A program made the position numbers and the translations under genes. A model generated the notes under the pieces. The model worked only from the letters and a program-made list of their open reading frames with translations. It did no database searches and was not told the origin of the DNA. Below are positions 1 through 8,590 of a stretch of 64,000 bases of DNA, in pieces; positions within the stretch are counted from its first letter, which is position 1; each line of letters starts with the position of its first letter. The DNA comes from Aurantibacter sp034110465. Its GTDB lineage: Bacteria > Bacteroidota > Bacteroidia > Flavobacteriales > Flavobacteriaceae. The stretch spans positions 170,439-234,438 of the forward strand of contig JAWUZD010000012.1 of the NCBI GenBank assembly GCA_034110465.1, read 5' to 3'.

Positions 1-310
1 CAATAAAATAATTCGCCTTTGTCGTAAACACAATACTACCTAAACCAATGCTTTTGGAAGAATACTCTGGATTTATTTTAGAAAGCGTCACTTGAGTTTT
101 TTGAATTTCAGCTAATTGATTACCTGCTTTTTCACGCTCTAACTGCACCATTGCTCTTCCTGTTTCGTGCTTATCTCCAGCACTACTTTTAGTTTCGCTT
201 TGTAAACTCTGCTGCAAGTCGTCTATTATAGATGCAAGCGTTTTTAAGCGCACATCTAAGTTTGCTTGACAAAGTGCTAGTAATTCGTTCTTTATGGCTT
301 TATTTCTCAT
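1..310 (-). CDS. GreA/GreB-C-terminal-like small protein (partial, C-terminus cut by window edge)
   Basis: An ATG at 308-310 (minus) opens a frame that runs off the left edge, giving about 103 residues beginning MRNKAIKNELLALCQANLDV. The visible part has a helical N-terminus, the segment SSAGDKHETGRAMVQLEREK (roughly residues 42-61), then the start of a beta-rich part (GLGSIVFTTKANYF). This matches a roughly 150-aa Bacteroidota family that I remember as often mislabelled '3-oxoacyl-ACP synthase', whose C-terminus resembles the GreA/GreB FKBP-like domain; function is unproven. Its start overlaps the end of mtgA by 11 bp, so it is probably the last visible gene of the same minus-strand operon. 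Confidence 0.7.
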   Translation of the reverse strand, partial: MRNKAIKNELLALCQANLDVRLKTLASIIDDLQQSLQSETKSSAGDKHETGRAMVQLEREKAGNQLAEIQKTQVTLSKINPEYSSKSIGLGSIVFTTKANYFI

Positions 311-998
311 TTTTAACGTTCTTTTTGGGAAATTCTAAAGGTCCATAAAAATTCATTTGTTTTACAATCCAATTTTTTCGTTTAGAAATATAATTCGTTG
401 CAGGATTAGCTTTATATGTTCTTGGGTTTGGTAAAACAGCAGCAATTGCAGCTGCTTGGTAATTACTTAGTTTTTTAGCTGAGGTTTTAAACCAATACTG
501 AGATGCCGCTTCTGCGCCATAAACGCCTTTACCCATTTCTATACTATTTAAATAGACTTCCAAAATGCGTTGTTTACTCCAAATTAATTCAATTAAAAAC
601 GTGAAATAGGTTTCTAAACCTTTACGTAACCAACTTCTGTTTGGCCACAAAAAAACGTTTTTAGCCGTTTGCTGACTGATAGTACTTCCGCCTTTTATAC
701 GTTTTCCTTTTTGGTTGTTTTCGTATGCTTTTTCTATAGCACTAATATCAAAACCGTTATGATTAACAAATTTCTGATCTTCGCTACAAATAACTGCTTT
801 TTTAAGATGAACAGAAATGTCTTCAAATGCAACCCAATCGTGTTTTATAGATTTTGTTTTACTATTGTCTTCTGTGTAACGAATTAACATTAAAGGTGTA
901 TAAAATACCGGAACGAATTTATAAATCACAACTAATCCTACGGTAAAGACTACAAACCAAAAACAACATTTTATAATAAAAGTAAAAAAACGTTTCAT
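300..998 (-). CDS. mtgA: Monofunctional biosynthetic peptidoglycan transglycosylase
   Basis: GT51 glycosyltransferase that polymerises lipid II into glycan strands at the inner membrane. At 232 aa it has the usual MtgA length with no transpeptidase domain. A single N-terminal membrane helix (about residues 8-28) is followed by the GT51 motifs: EDQKFVNHNGFD (about 73-84, containing the catalytic Glu), GGSTISQQTAKN (about 103-114) and RILEVYLNSIEMGKGVYGAE. It starts at ATG 998, 4 bp after the stop of the upstream secreted-protein gene, and its end overlaps the next gene by 11 bp, so it lies inside a tight minus-strand operon. Confidence 0.93.
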   Translation of the reverse strand: MKRFFTFIIKCCFWFVVFTVGLVVIYKFVPVFYTPLMLIRYTEDNSKTKSIKHDWVAFEDISVHLKKAVICSEDQKFVNHNGFDISAIEKAYENNQKGKRIKGGSTISQQTAKNVFLWPNRSWLRKGLETYFTFLIELIWSKQRILEVYLNSIEMGKGVYGAEAASQYWFKTSAKKLSNYQAAAIAAVLPNPRTYKANPATNYISKRKNWIVKQMNFYGPLEFPKKNVKNEK

Positions 999-1002
999 TA
1001 AT

Positions 1003-1629
1003 TTACATTTCTATGTAGTAGGTTCTTATTTCTTTTTTTAGAGCTTCTATTCTATCTTTTTTGTTTCTAATAAGTCCTCTTTCATCGTTTAAGAAATAAG
1101 AAACCTTATTCGAGTCAATTCTTAAAACTGGAAATAATCTTTTTCCATTTTTATCAGTTTCAATATAAAATTCCCAAACTTCTTTATTTGTAAACTTAAC
1201 ACTACACAAAGGAAGAACTAAATCATCTGTTTGGTATTTACGATGTTTTATTAATTCTACACGAGAAGCTATAGTATCATTAGTTTTATCATAGAACAAA
1301 ATGTTTTTATATGTAATTTTAATTTTCTCGTAATTAAATCGATTATCTTTTAACTGTTTTGATTTCCAAGTTCCAATCCATTTTAATGCTTCTATCTTTT
1401 GATATTTAGGGATTAAAGAATCTATTATCCTTTTTGATTTTATACCAATTTGATTTTTAGAGTTAAGAAAACAAGCGTTTCGAAAATAATGTAAAGCTAA
1501 GAACTCCTTATTTTCTTTTAAAATTTTCACTGCAAAACCATAATTTTTTTTTTGTTGTTCTAAAGAAGAGTTGTTTTGTGCACTTATGTTTATGCTTGAA
1601 AATAAAAGTATCAAATATATATATTTCAT
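1003..1629 (-). CDS. Secreted protein of unknown function
   Basis: 208 aa beginning with a cleavable Sec signal peptide (MKYIYLILLFSSINISAQ, Ala-Gln cleavage typical of Flavobacteriia). The next 50 residues (EQQKKNYGFAVKILKEN, LALHYFRNACFLNSKNQIG) look like one or two TPR-type helices. The remainder is a beta-rich domain with charged turns (WIGTWKSKQL, VWEFYIETDKNGKRLFPVLRID). No catalytic motif is visible and I cannot name the family. It sits 9 bp after the oxidoreductase gene and 4 bp before mtgA, so it is probably cotranscribed; an envelope role is inferred from the signal peptide and context only. Confidence 0.7.
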   Translation of the reverse strand: MKYIYLILLFSSINISAQNNSSLEQQKKNYGFAVKILKENKEFLALHYFRNACFLNSKNQIGIKSKRIIDSLIPKYQKIEALKWIGTWKSKQLKDNRFNYEKIKITYKNILFYDKTNDTIASRVELIKHRKYQTDDLVLPLCSVKFTNKEVWEFYIETDKNGKRLFPVLRIDSNKVSYFLNDERGLIRNKKDRIEALKKEIRTYYIEM

Positions 1630-1638
1630 TTTTTTAAT

Positions 1639-2754
1639 TTATTTTAAAAGTTCTGCTAATTCCTTACCTACTAAACTACCAATTGCAATTCCCATTCCTC
1701 CTAATCTAACACCACAGAAAACATTATTAGATATTTGTTTTACAATAGGTTTTTTTTGAGAACCTACTCCCATAATTCCGCTCCAACGTATATCTATTTC
1801 AAAATCTGTTTTAGGTAAAATAGTAGTTTTTAAAAGTTCTTCTAGCTTATTTTGAATCAGTTCGGTTTGATTAAAACTTGTGGTTTCTTCGGCTTTGAAA
1901 TCTAAGTTTCTTCCACCACCTAAAAGAATTCTATTGTTTATATTTCTAAAATAATAGTAGCCTTGTTCTAAATGAAATGTTCCTTTTATTTTTAAGTCTT
2001 TTATAGGCTTAGTGATTAACACTTGAGCTCTTGCAGGCTTTACGGTTTCATTTAACAACTCTGATGCAAATCCGTTGGTTGCTACTAACACTTTTGATGC
2101 TTTTAATGTGAAGTGATTCGTCTTAATCTCTACAAAATCGTTATTATCTTGAAAAGCTTCAACGGATATATTATTTAAAATCTTGATGTCTTTTTTAATA
2201 GCTAATTTTAGTAACGAATTCATCATTTTTCCGGTATCAATCTGTCCTTCAAATCGATTAAAAAACAACTGATTATTCACGTTTTCAAAACCAAAATTAT
2301 TTTCAACTTCATTATAAACGTCTTTCTTAAAAATAGGTTTTAAAATATGATTGATATGGTTTTTATGAAACTGGCATTCTTCAAATAAGAAATTGTCATC
2401 ACTTGGAAACAACTCATAACCACCATAAGGTTTATACCTCAATTTTTTATCGCCAACGGTTTGTCTTAATACGTGTAAGCCTTTTAAACGCTGAATAACC
2501 AATTCTATAACCTCAGCTTCTGAATGTGTTTTTAAATCGTCTATAAGTTCTGTTAAGCTTCCAAAACAAGCAAAACCGGCATTTTTTGTACTTGCGCCTT
2601 GTGGTAAAACACCTTTTTCTAAAATTACAATTTTAGCTTTAGGCTGTTTTTTTCTGATTTGTAGTGCGCAGTTAAGTCCAACAATTCCGCTACCAATAAT
2701 GGCATAATCTATATTTGAAAGCCAACTTTTATGTTCCCAATAACTATAATTCAT
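1639..2754 (-). CDS. FAD-dependent oxidoreductase, DAO (glycine/D-amino-acid oxidase-like) family
   Basis: About 371 aa. The N-terminus has the Rossmann ADP-binding motif DYAIIGSGIVGLNCALQIRK followed by an acidic strand end (IVILEKG). The C-terminus has the DAO-family closing motif FCGVRLGGMGIAIGSLVGKELAELL. The substrate is unknown; family members oxidise amines or D-amino acids. The frame opens further upstream at a TTG (2769), but ATG 2754 (MNYSYWEHKSW) is preferred because the TTG lies in the A-run of the upstream terminator hairpin. It is the first gene of the minus-strand group running to mtgA. The preceding hairpin suggests its own promoter, which I could not identify. Confidence 0.85.
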   Translation of the reverse strand: MNYSYWEHKSWLSNIDYAIIGSGIVGLNCALQIRKKQPKAKIVILEKGVLPQGASTKNAGFACFGSLTELIDDLKTHSEAEVIELVIQRLKGLHVLRQTVGDKKLRYKPYGGYELFPSDDNFLFEECQFHKNHINHILKPIFKKDVYNEVENNFGFENVNNQLFFNRFEGQIDTGKMMNSLLKLAIKKDIKILNNISVEAFQDNNDFVEIKTNHFTLKASKVLVATNGFASELLNETVKPARAQVLITKPIKDLKIKGTFHLEQGYYYFRNINNRILLGGGRNLDFKAEETTSFNQTELIQNKLEELLKTTILPKTDFEIDIRWSGIMGVGSQKKPIVKQISNNVFCGVRLGGMGIAIGSLVGKELAELLK

Positions 2755-2771
2755 AACCACAAGAAACAAAA

Positions 2772-2803
2772 AAAACCTTAATAGAAATAACTATTAAGGT
2801 TTT
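2772..2803 (-). terminator. Rho-independent terminator of the subtilase gene
   Basis: Perfect 13-bp stem: AAAACCTTAATAG at 2772-2784 pairs with its complement at 2791-2803 across a 6-nt loop. On the minus strand it is followed by a long T-run (the A-rich 2762-2775). It lies just after the subtilase stop codon and just before the oxidoreductase start. Confidence 0.8.
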
Positions 2804-2829
2804 AAAATTATAAGTTTTATATAAATGAA

Positions 2830-4440
2830 TTACTTCATTTTACTTGCCATAATTAAAGCATTATATGCATTAACCATTTTACCAGACTTAGATAATTCTG
2901 AAAATGGTCTAACATCTTCGCTATTACCACCAACAACTACTTTTGTAGAAATTGGTACTCCTGAAGTTAAAATAACTAATTTTACTTGTGCTGCTGTTAG
3001 TTTTGGGTATTGAGACCAAACTAATGCTGCAACTCCTGCAACTCCTGGAGAGGCCATACTTGTTCCACTTATAGACTTATACTCATTTTCTGGAAACGTT
3101 GAATAAATTTGAGCTCCTGGCGCAAATACATCTACATTTTTTTGTCCGTAGTTAGAAAACCTAGCTACTACATCTGTTCCATATTTTGGCCCTAATGCAC
3201 CAACACGAATGTAAGTATTTGAAATTTCTGCTCCACCAGTATTATCATCTGGAAAATTAAGACCTAAATCTACATCTTTACTATCATTACCAGCCGCATG
3301 AACAAAGATTACATTATTATCACTTGCATATTTAATAGCGTCTCTAACCCATTCACTTTGTTGAGAAAATGATTTTCCAAAACTTCCGTTTATAATATTT
3401 GCGCCATTATCTACTGCATAACGAATTCCTTTTGCTACATCTTTGTCGTATTCATCACCATTTGGCACTACACGTACACTCATTAATTCTGCATTATTAG
3501 CAATACCATTTGCTCCTTTACCATTATTACGTTCTGCTAAAATAATTCCTGCTACGTGAGTTCCATGAGATTCAGATTTTTTTATAGGCATTACATTTGC
3601 ATCTCCATAACCTGGTTTGTCGTTAAAATCGTTAGGATTATCTCCTGTTTTACGTCCTGAAAATTCTGGATTTAAATTTGTGTTTAAACGTTCTACCATT
3701 CCATCTAAAGCTCCTTTTAATTCTTCTTTAGCTTCTTGTATACTTGGTAAACCAAACCCATTCATTTGAGCAGCAACTGCTTTATGCTTTAATAAAGTTT
3801 CATCTTTAGTATCTAAGTTTTTAACTTCATCGTTAGTATAATCTGCTTTTCCAAAATGCTTAGTAAATGCTTCATCTGCATCTTTTAACGCACCGTATAT
3901 TTGCTCATAACGCTGTTTTGTTGGTGCTACTTGTGCACGTTCTTTTTCTAGTAATGCTTTTGCTTCTGCATAACGAGGAATAGTTGTATCACCAGATGCT
4001 ACAATACGAACATATTCTAATTGCTCATCGTAACCTGTTCCTAAAAAATTCCATCCATGAATATCATCAATGTAACCGTTTTTATCATCGTCAATTCCAT
4101 TTCCTGGAATTTCTTTACTGTTTGTCCAAAGTACACCATCTAAATCTTCATGACTAATGTCAATACCAGAATCTATTACGGCAACTATTATTTTCTTTCC
4201 TTTTTTATCTTTTACAATTTCGGTATAAGCCTTATCTACACTCATTCCAGGAATAGTATCTTTTACAAGATCTAAATGTCCCCAATTGTGTTTTTCAGAT
4301 TCTGTTAATTCTTGCTCTTTAATTGGTGTATTATCAATGTTTGTAATTGGTGTTGATAAAATCTCAGAAGATCCACCACAACTTGATAAAATAGCTGCAA
4401 CTACTGCAGAAAATAGGATTGGTTTGTTAATAAATTTCAT
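2830..4440 (-). CDS. Subtilisin-like serine protease (S8), lipoprotein
   Basis: 536 aa. The SPII signal AVVAAILSSCGG makes Cys21 the lipidated residue, so the protein is probably membrane-anchored on the periplasmic or outer face. The S8 triad is intact: Asp90 (VAVIDSGID), His292 (SHGTHVAG) and Ser461 (GTSMASPGVAG), with oxyanion Asn385 (HAAGND). The Asp-His spacing is about 200 residues against about 30 in subtilisin, because of a charged, largely helical insert at about 140-285. No prodomain of the usual type is seen. It starts at ATG 4440, 9 bp after the MBL hydrolase gene stops, so the two may be cotranscribed. The substrate is unknown. Confidence 0.93.
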   Translation of the reverse strand: MKFINKPILFSAVVAAILSSCGGSSEILSTPITNIDNTPIKEQELTESEKHNWGHLDLVKDTIPGMSVDKAYTEIVKDKKGKKIIVAVIDSGIDISHEDLDGVLWTNSKEIPGNGIDDDKNGYIDDIHGWNFLGTGYDEQLEYVRIVASGDTTIPRYAEAKALLEKERAQVAPTKQRYEQIYGALKDADEAFTKHFGKADYTNDEVKNLDTKDETLLKHKAVAAQMNGFGLPSIQEAKEELKGALDGMVERLNTNLNPEFSGRKTGDNPNDFNDKPGYGDANVMPIKKSESHGTHVAGIILAERNNGKGANGIANNAELMSVRVVPNGDEYDKDVAKGIRYAVDNGANIINGSFGKSFSQQSEWVRDAIKYASDNNVIFVHAAGNDSKDVDLGLNFPDDNTGGAEISNTYIRVGALGPKYGTDVVARFSNYGQKNVDVFAPGAQIYSTFPENEYKSISGTSMASPGVAGVAALVWSQYPKLTAAQVKLVILTSGVPISTKVVVGGNSEDVRPFSELSKSGKMVNAYNALIMASKMK

Positions 4441-4449
4441 AATATATAT

Positions 4450-5310
4450 TTAGTTAAAAATGTCTTGACACGTAAAGGTTTCTTTTAGTCTGACTCCTTT
4501 TTCTGTGTGTTTTACGGTTATAATTTCGTTATGTGCGTCGTGTTCTAAGAATAAGTAGAACTCGTTATCTGCTGCCATATTTAGAAAACGGTCTTTTTCG
4601 TCTAATGTTAATAATGGTCTTGTGTCGTAACCCATTACAAATGGTAGTGGTAAATGTCCAACGGTTGGTAATAAATCCGACATAAAACAAATGGTTTTCC
4701 CATTATATTGAATCATAGGAATCATTTGTTTTTCTGTATGACCATTTGCAAAAAAGATATCGAATCCTAGTGCTGAATTTTTTAAAATATCGTTTTCAGG
4801 AACTTCTGTAAATTTTAATTGTCCACATTCTTCCATTGGTAGAATGTTTTCTTTTAAAAATGAAGCGACTTCTCTCCTATTTGGTTCTGTTGCCCATTTC
4901 CAATGGTTTTTATTAGACCAGAAATGTGCATTTTTAAATACTGGTTGTAAAATTGTTCTGTCTTTATTGTATTCTATACTTCCACCACAATGATCAAAAT
5001 GCAAATGCGTCATGAAAACATCTGTAACATCGTCTTTACTAAAACCTGCAGCGTTTAATGATTTGTCTATAGAATCGTTTCCATATAAATGATAATGACC
5101 ATAAAATTTATCGGACTGCTTATTTCCCATTCCAGTATCGATTAAAGTTAACCGATTACCATCTTCTATTAACAAGCAACGTGCAGCAATATCTATTAGA
5201 TTATTGCCATCAGCAGGATTAGTTCTAGTCCATAAAGATTTAGGAACCACACCAAACATTGCGCCGCCATCTAACTTAAAATGTCCTGATTGTATAGGAT
5301 GTAATTTCAT
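4450..5310 (-). CDS. MBL-fold metallohydrolase
   Basis: 286 aa metallo-beta-lactamase-fold hydrolase. Metal-binding motif THLHFDHCGGS (HxHxDH), an early Asp (LIDTGMG), and later metal ligands in the ANGHTEKQ and LEHDAH segments are present. No signal peptide, so it is cytosolic. Family members include quorum-quenching lactonases and many uncharacterised hydrolases; the substrate cannot be inferred here. It starts at ATG 5310 and lies 9 bp upstream of the subtilase. Confidence 0.85.
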   Translation of the reverse strand: MKLHPIQSGHFKLDGGAMFGVVPKSLWTRTNPADGNNLIDIAARCLLIEDGNRLTLIDTGMGNKQSDKFYGHYHLYGNDSIDKSLNAAGFSKDDVTDVFMTHLHFDHCGGSIEYNKDRTILQPVFKNAHFWSNKNHWKWATEPNRREVASFLKENILPMEECGQLKFTEVPENDILKNSALGFDIFFANGHTEKQMIPMIQYNGKTICFMSDLLPTVGHLPLPFVMGYDTRPLLTLDEKDRFLNMAADNEFYLFLEHDAHNEIITVKHTEKGVRLKETFTCQDIFN

Positions 5311-5414
5311 AAGGTATGCAAATTATGAAATTCTTAAATAAAGTAAGAGTTTTTTGGAATTTATTAACGGAAAAATAACGATGGTTTTAAAATTTTTATT
5401 CCATTATGGAATAC

Positions 5415-7616
5415 TTAATCATCAATCAGGTCACGTAATTGTTTTCCAAAGTACAATAATGCTTTAATTTCTTTTAGACTTGCTACACGTTCTTTTGAGA
5501 AAATAAGTAATGATTTTCCATTAGATTCTACGTGGTAATATGGATTACTCTCGAAAAAATGAACTAATTCATTTGAGAAAAACTGTTTAATTTGATGTGA
5601 ATTTTTACCCAATAAATAGAAACGTTTTGAAAAATCCGGATGTTTATCGATATTAATATCCGAGTATCCAGCAAAAGAATAAGCTTTCTCCAAAAAACCT
5701 TCTTTATCTAATGTAAATTCGGGAATATTTACATTTAAGTTTAAATAAAACAATGTAGATTTAATGGTTTCTTGGACTATTCCTTCTCCTTCAGAATACT
5801 CTAAATCGAATACTTTTGCACCAGATTTTTCGTCTAATAAATGATTGTTAGAAAAATTTAATGTTTTTGTTTTAAAATACTCAAAAGGTTCTAAAAAACT
5901 TAACTTCTCGTTCTTTTTAGCAGAATATCGTAATGCAAAATCTTCAGCAAAAATCTCTAAGCTATTTTGCCTTCTCGTTAAACTCTTCTTAATAATATTT
6001 GGAACTGGCAACATGCGTTTTAATGCAAATGGATGTCTAGTTTTGCTATCGTGCATATCTAAACCAATAATTTCAAAATGGCCACCTTTTTTATGAAACA
6101 GATCTTGATAATTACTTAAATTTTCCATCACTGTATCGTCTACAAATTCGCACATAGAAAAATCTACAATTACATCCAAGTGTTCTGGAATAGCATTGAT
6201 ACGTTCTTTTAGTTTATAGAAATTTAAAAAGCTACAAAAATGCTTTACGCTTATAAAATAATTCTCGTTATTATCGTGCTCTCGATACATTAAAACGTTA
6301 GGTTTTAAAAGGTTTTTAACAAACAATTTAAAACTCTTATTAATTAAAACGTGTAATATAAATGTGGCAATAATTCCTGCTAAAATTCCTTGAATTAAAC
6401 CAACTAAAAGTGTGGTAAAAAGCGTGACAAAAAAGATGATTAATTGTTCTTTTCCTACACGTAAAATTCGCCCTAACTGATTTGGATTTGCTAATTTATA
6501 GCCTGTATAAACTAAAATAGCCATTAATGCAGGCAAAGGAATACGGGTTAATTGCGAACTAAACAGTACAATAAATAAGACCAAAAAGAACGCGTGAAAA
6601 AAGTTTGCCGACCTATTGCTTCCACCATTATTTACATTTACAGAACTTCTAGCAATTACTGTTACTACATTTAATCCACCTAAAAACCCACTGAAAACGG
6701 TTGCTAATCCTAGCGCTTTTAAATCTTTATTTACATTAGAGCGTCTTTTATCTACATCTAATTTATCTACAGCCTTTATACTTAATAACGATTCTATACT
6801 TGCAATTAAAGTTAAAGAAACTACACTTAACCAAAATGGTAAAGAATTTATTTTACTGAAATTTATACTTGGCAATTCTGAAATAATTTGATTTGCTGTT
6901 GGTATTCCAGAAACCATATAGTCATCTGCAATTGGTTGAGGTAAGCCTAAAATTAATTCATAATAATAACTCAGTCCTATAGAAAGCATTACAATCCACA
7001 TGGGCGCGGGAACTAATTGAAGATATTTATTTCTGATTTTAGAATAAAAAACCATTATAAATAAGCTTACAATTCCTGCCAGGGCAGCATAAAGCAATCC
7101 TGTGTTTTCGAGGTGAAATAAATTAATTATAGCATTTGGAATTTCTAACAAGTAATCTACTGGTTCTGGATTTTCAAACTTTATTTTATTTGCAACCATT
7201 ATATGAAATTGCTTTCCAAGAATAATTAATCCAATTGCTGCTAACATACCTTGTATGGCAGAATTTGGAAAGAAATCGGCTAATTTACCCATTCTTAAAA
7301 AACCAAAAATCAGTAATAATACACCAGAACAAATTATCGCAGCATACGCACTTTCTAAACCTAAAGTAGAAATAGCAATTAATAACACACCAACTAGCCC
7401 GTTTCCAGGACCTGTAATTGTTACATTGGATCCACCAAGAATAGACACCATAATTCCACCAACAACTGCTGCAATTATACCTGCTATTGGTGGCGCTTCA
7501 CTTGCCATAGCAAGGCCTAAACCCAATGGTAATGCTATAAGACTTACTACAAAACCTGAAAAAATATTTTTAGGTAAGCTTTTAAAAAAGAGCGCTATGT
7601 TGTTTTTTGAACTCAT
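5415..7616 (-). CDS. SulP-family inorganic anion transporter with STAS domain and extra C-terminal region
   Basis: 733 aa inner-membrane transporter of the SulP/SLC26 family, which moves sulfate, bicarbonate or related anions. The first about 430 residues are hydrophobic, with the SulP signature near the N-terminus (FVVSLIALPLGLGLAMASEAPP, GLVVSLI-type helix, GSNVTITGPGNGL). A STAS domain follows (about 455-550: LDVIVDFSMCEFVDDTVMENL, FEIIGLDMHDSKTRH). About 170 residues continue beyond STAS, making the protein longer than the usual 550-600. It overlaps the upstream Usp gene by 4 bp (ATGA), implying translational coupling. The anion is unknown; bicarbonate is a reasonable guess given similar SulP-Usp pairings, but that is inference. 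Confidence 0.9.
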   Translation of the reverse strand: MSSKNNIALFFKSLPKNIFSGFVVSLIALPLGLGLAMASEAPPIAGIIAAVVGGIMVSILGGSNVTITGPGNGLVGVLLIAISTLGLESAYAAIICSGVLLLIFGFLRMGKLADFFPNSAIQGMLAAIGLIILGKQFHIMVANKIKFENPEPVDYLLEIPNAIINLFHLENTGLLYAALAGIVSLFIMVFYSKIRNKYLQLVPAPMWIVMLSIGLSYYYELILGLPQPIADDYMVSGIPTANQIISELPSINFSKINSLPFWLSVVSLTLIASIESLLSIKAVDKLDVDKRRSNVNKDLKALGLATVFSGFLGGLNVVTVIARSSVNVNNGGSNRSANFFHAFFLVLFIVLFSSQLTRIPLPALMAILVYTGYKLANPNQLGRILRVGKEQLIIFFVTLFTTLLVGLIQGILAGIIATFILHVLINKSFKLFVKNLLKPNVLMYREHDNNENYFISVKHFCSFLNFYKLKERINAIPEHLDVIVDFSMCEFVDDTVMENLSNYQDLFHKKGGHFEIIGLDMHDSKTRHPFALKRMLPVPNIIKKSLTRRQNSLEIFAEDFALRYSAKKNEKLSFLEPFEYFKTKTLNFSNNHLLDEKSGAKVFDLEYSEGEGIVQETIKSTLFYLNLNVNIPEFTLDKEGFLEKAYSFAGYSDINIDKHPDFSKRFYLLGKNSHQIKQFFSNELVHFFESNPYYHVESNGKSLLIFSKERVASLKEIKALLYFGKQLRDLIDD

Positions 7617-8461
7617 CTTACAATTAAAACATCACTTGGTAATTCGGTCAAAATATATTCTATATCATGAGGGAAAATTCGATCCCAAAGGGTTAATTTT
7701 TTTGGTGCATTCATTACTAATAAATCGGCTCTAACCACTTCTGTATAATGTCCAATACTATAACCACTTGTTCCAAAAATAGGTTGCGATTTTATTTTCA
7801 AATTAGTTTTATAACTTTCTGGAATATTTTTTAAAATAGCACTTATTCGCTCTTCTTCTACTCGTTTTAGTTTTGCTTTTTCAATATTTGATTTTCTTAA
7901 AGTCACATCATCTTCAACCTTAATTGATAACTTTTGTTTAGAAATTTCTTCAACAATAGTAAGGCTTTTAGAACCAAATTTATGTGCCATATAAATAGCA
8001 GAAGTTACAGTTTGTTCGGTTTGTTTTTCATCTAAACCGTTAACCACAATATGCTCGCAAATCTCTCTATTTATAGATGCATGTGTTAATAACAGAATAG
8101 AACATTTAGCTTCTCTAGTAATTTTTCTGGCTATGGATCCTAAATAGAAATTTACAAATTTTTCACGCTTTAAAGCCCCTAAAAGCAATAGATCTATTTG
8201 AGAGTCTTCAATAGTCTGTAAAATAACGTCTACCGGTTTCCCTGACTTAAAAACAATTTCGAATTGTAAACCTTGTTCTGTATAAGGTTTTAATAGTGAT
8301 TTGAATTTATTAGATTTCTCTTCAGAAGGTTCTCCAACGTGAATTAATACCAATTTAGAATTTAGGTAGATACTTAGTCTTGATGCTTCATTTAAATTAG
8401 CTTCAAGATTAGGTGAAAAAGCGACTCCAATTCCAATAGTATTAAATAAATTTAACGACAA
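7613..8461 (-). CDS. Tandem universal stress protein (UspA family)
   Basis: 282 aa with two Usp domains. The first ends with the G-x2-G-x9-G-S type motif (LLLGALKREKFVNFYLGSIARKITREAKCSILLL, about residues 95-128). The second ends LLVMNAPKKLTLWDRIFPHDIEYILTELPSDVLIVR. ATP-loop residues are partly present in the first domain only. The start is a TTG at 8461; no in-frame ATG precedes the conserved beta-strand. It overlaps the SulP start by 4 bp, so Usp probably modulates or reports on the transporter; this is inferred from coupling. Confidence 0.85.
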   Translation of the reverse strand: MSLNLFNTIGIGVAFSPNLEANLNEASRLSIYLNSKLVLIHVGEPSEEKSNKFKSLLKPYTEQGLQFEIVFKSGKPVDVILQTIEDSQIDLLLLGALKREKFVNFYLGSIARKITREAKCSILLLTHASINREICEHIVVNGLDEKQTEQTVTSAIYMAHKFGSKSLTIVEEISKQKLSIKVEDDVTLRKSNIEKAKLKRVEEERISAILKNIPESYKTNLKIKSQPIFGTSGYSIGHYTEVVRADLLVMNAPKKLTLWDRIFPHDIEYILTELPSDVLIVR

Positions 8462-8590
8462 ATTTCTTTTTTTAAAAAGTGAAGATAGTATTTTTAGATA
8501 AATTTTAAAGACTAATCTTCAAAAAGCGAATAGACATTAAAAGCATATGGTTATAAATAGTATCTTGTAAACTTAAAATTTAAGATACCT

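Noticed and set aside
7255..7734. Long open frame antisense to the SulP/Usp junction (159 codons)
   Set aside because: It lies entirely opposite well-supported genes and its translation shows no domain; it is a by-product of low GC coding bias.
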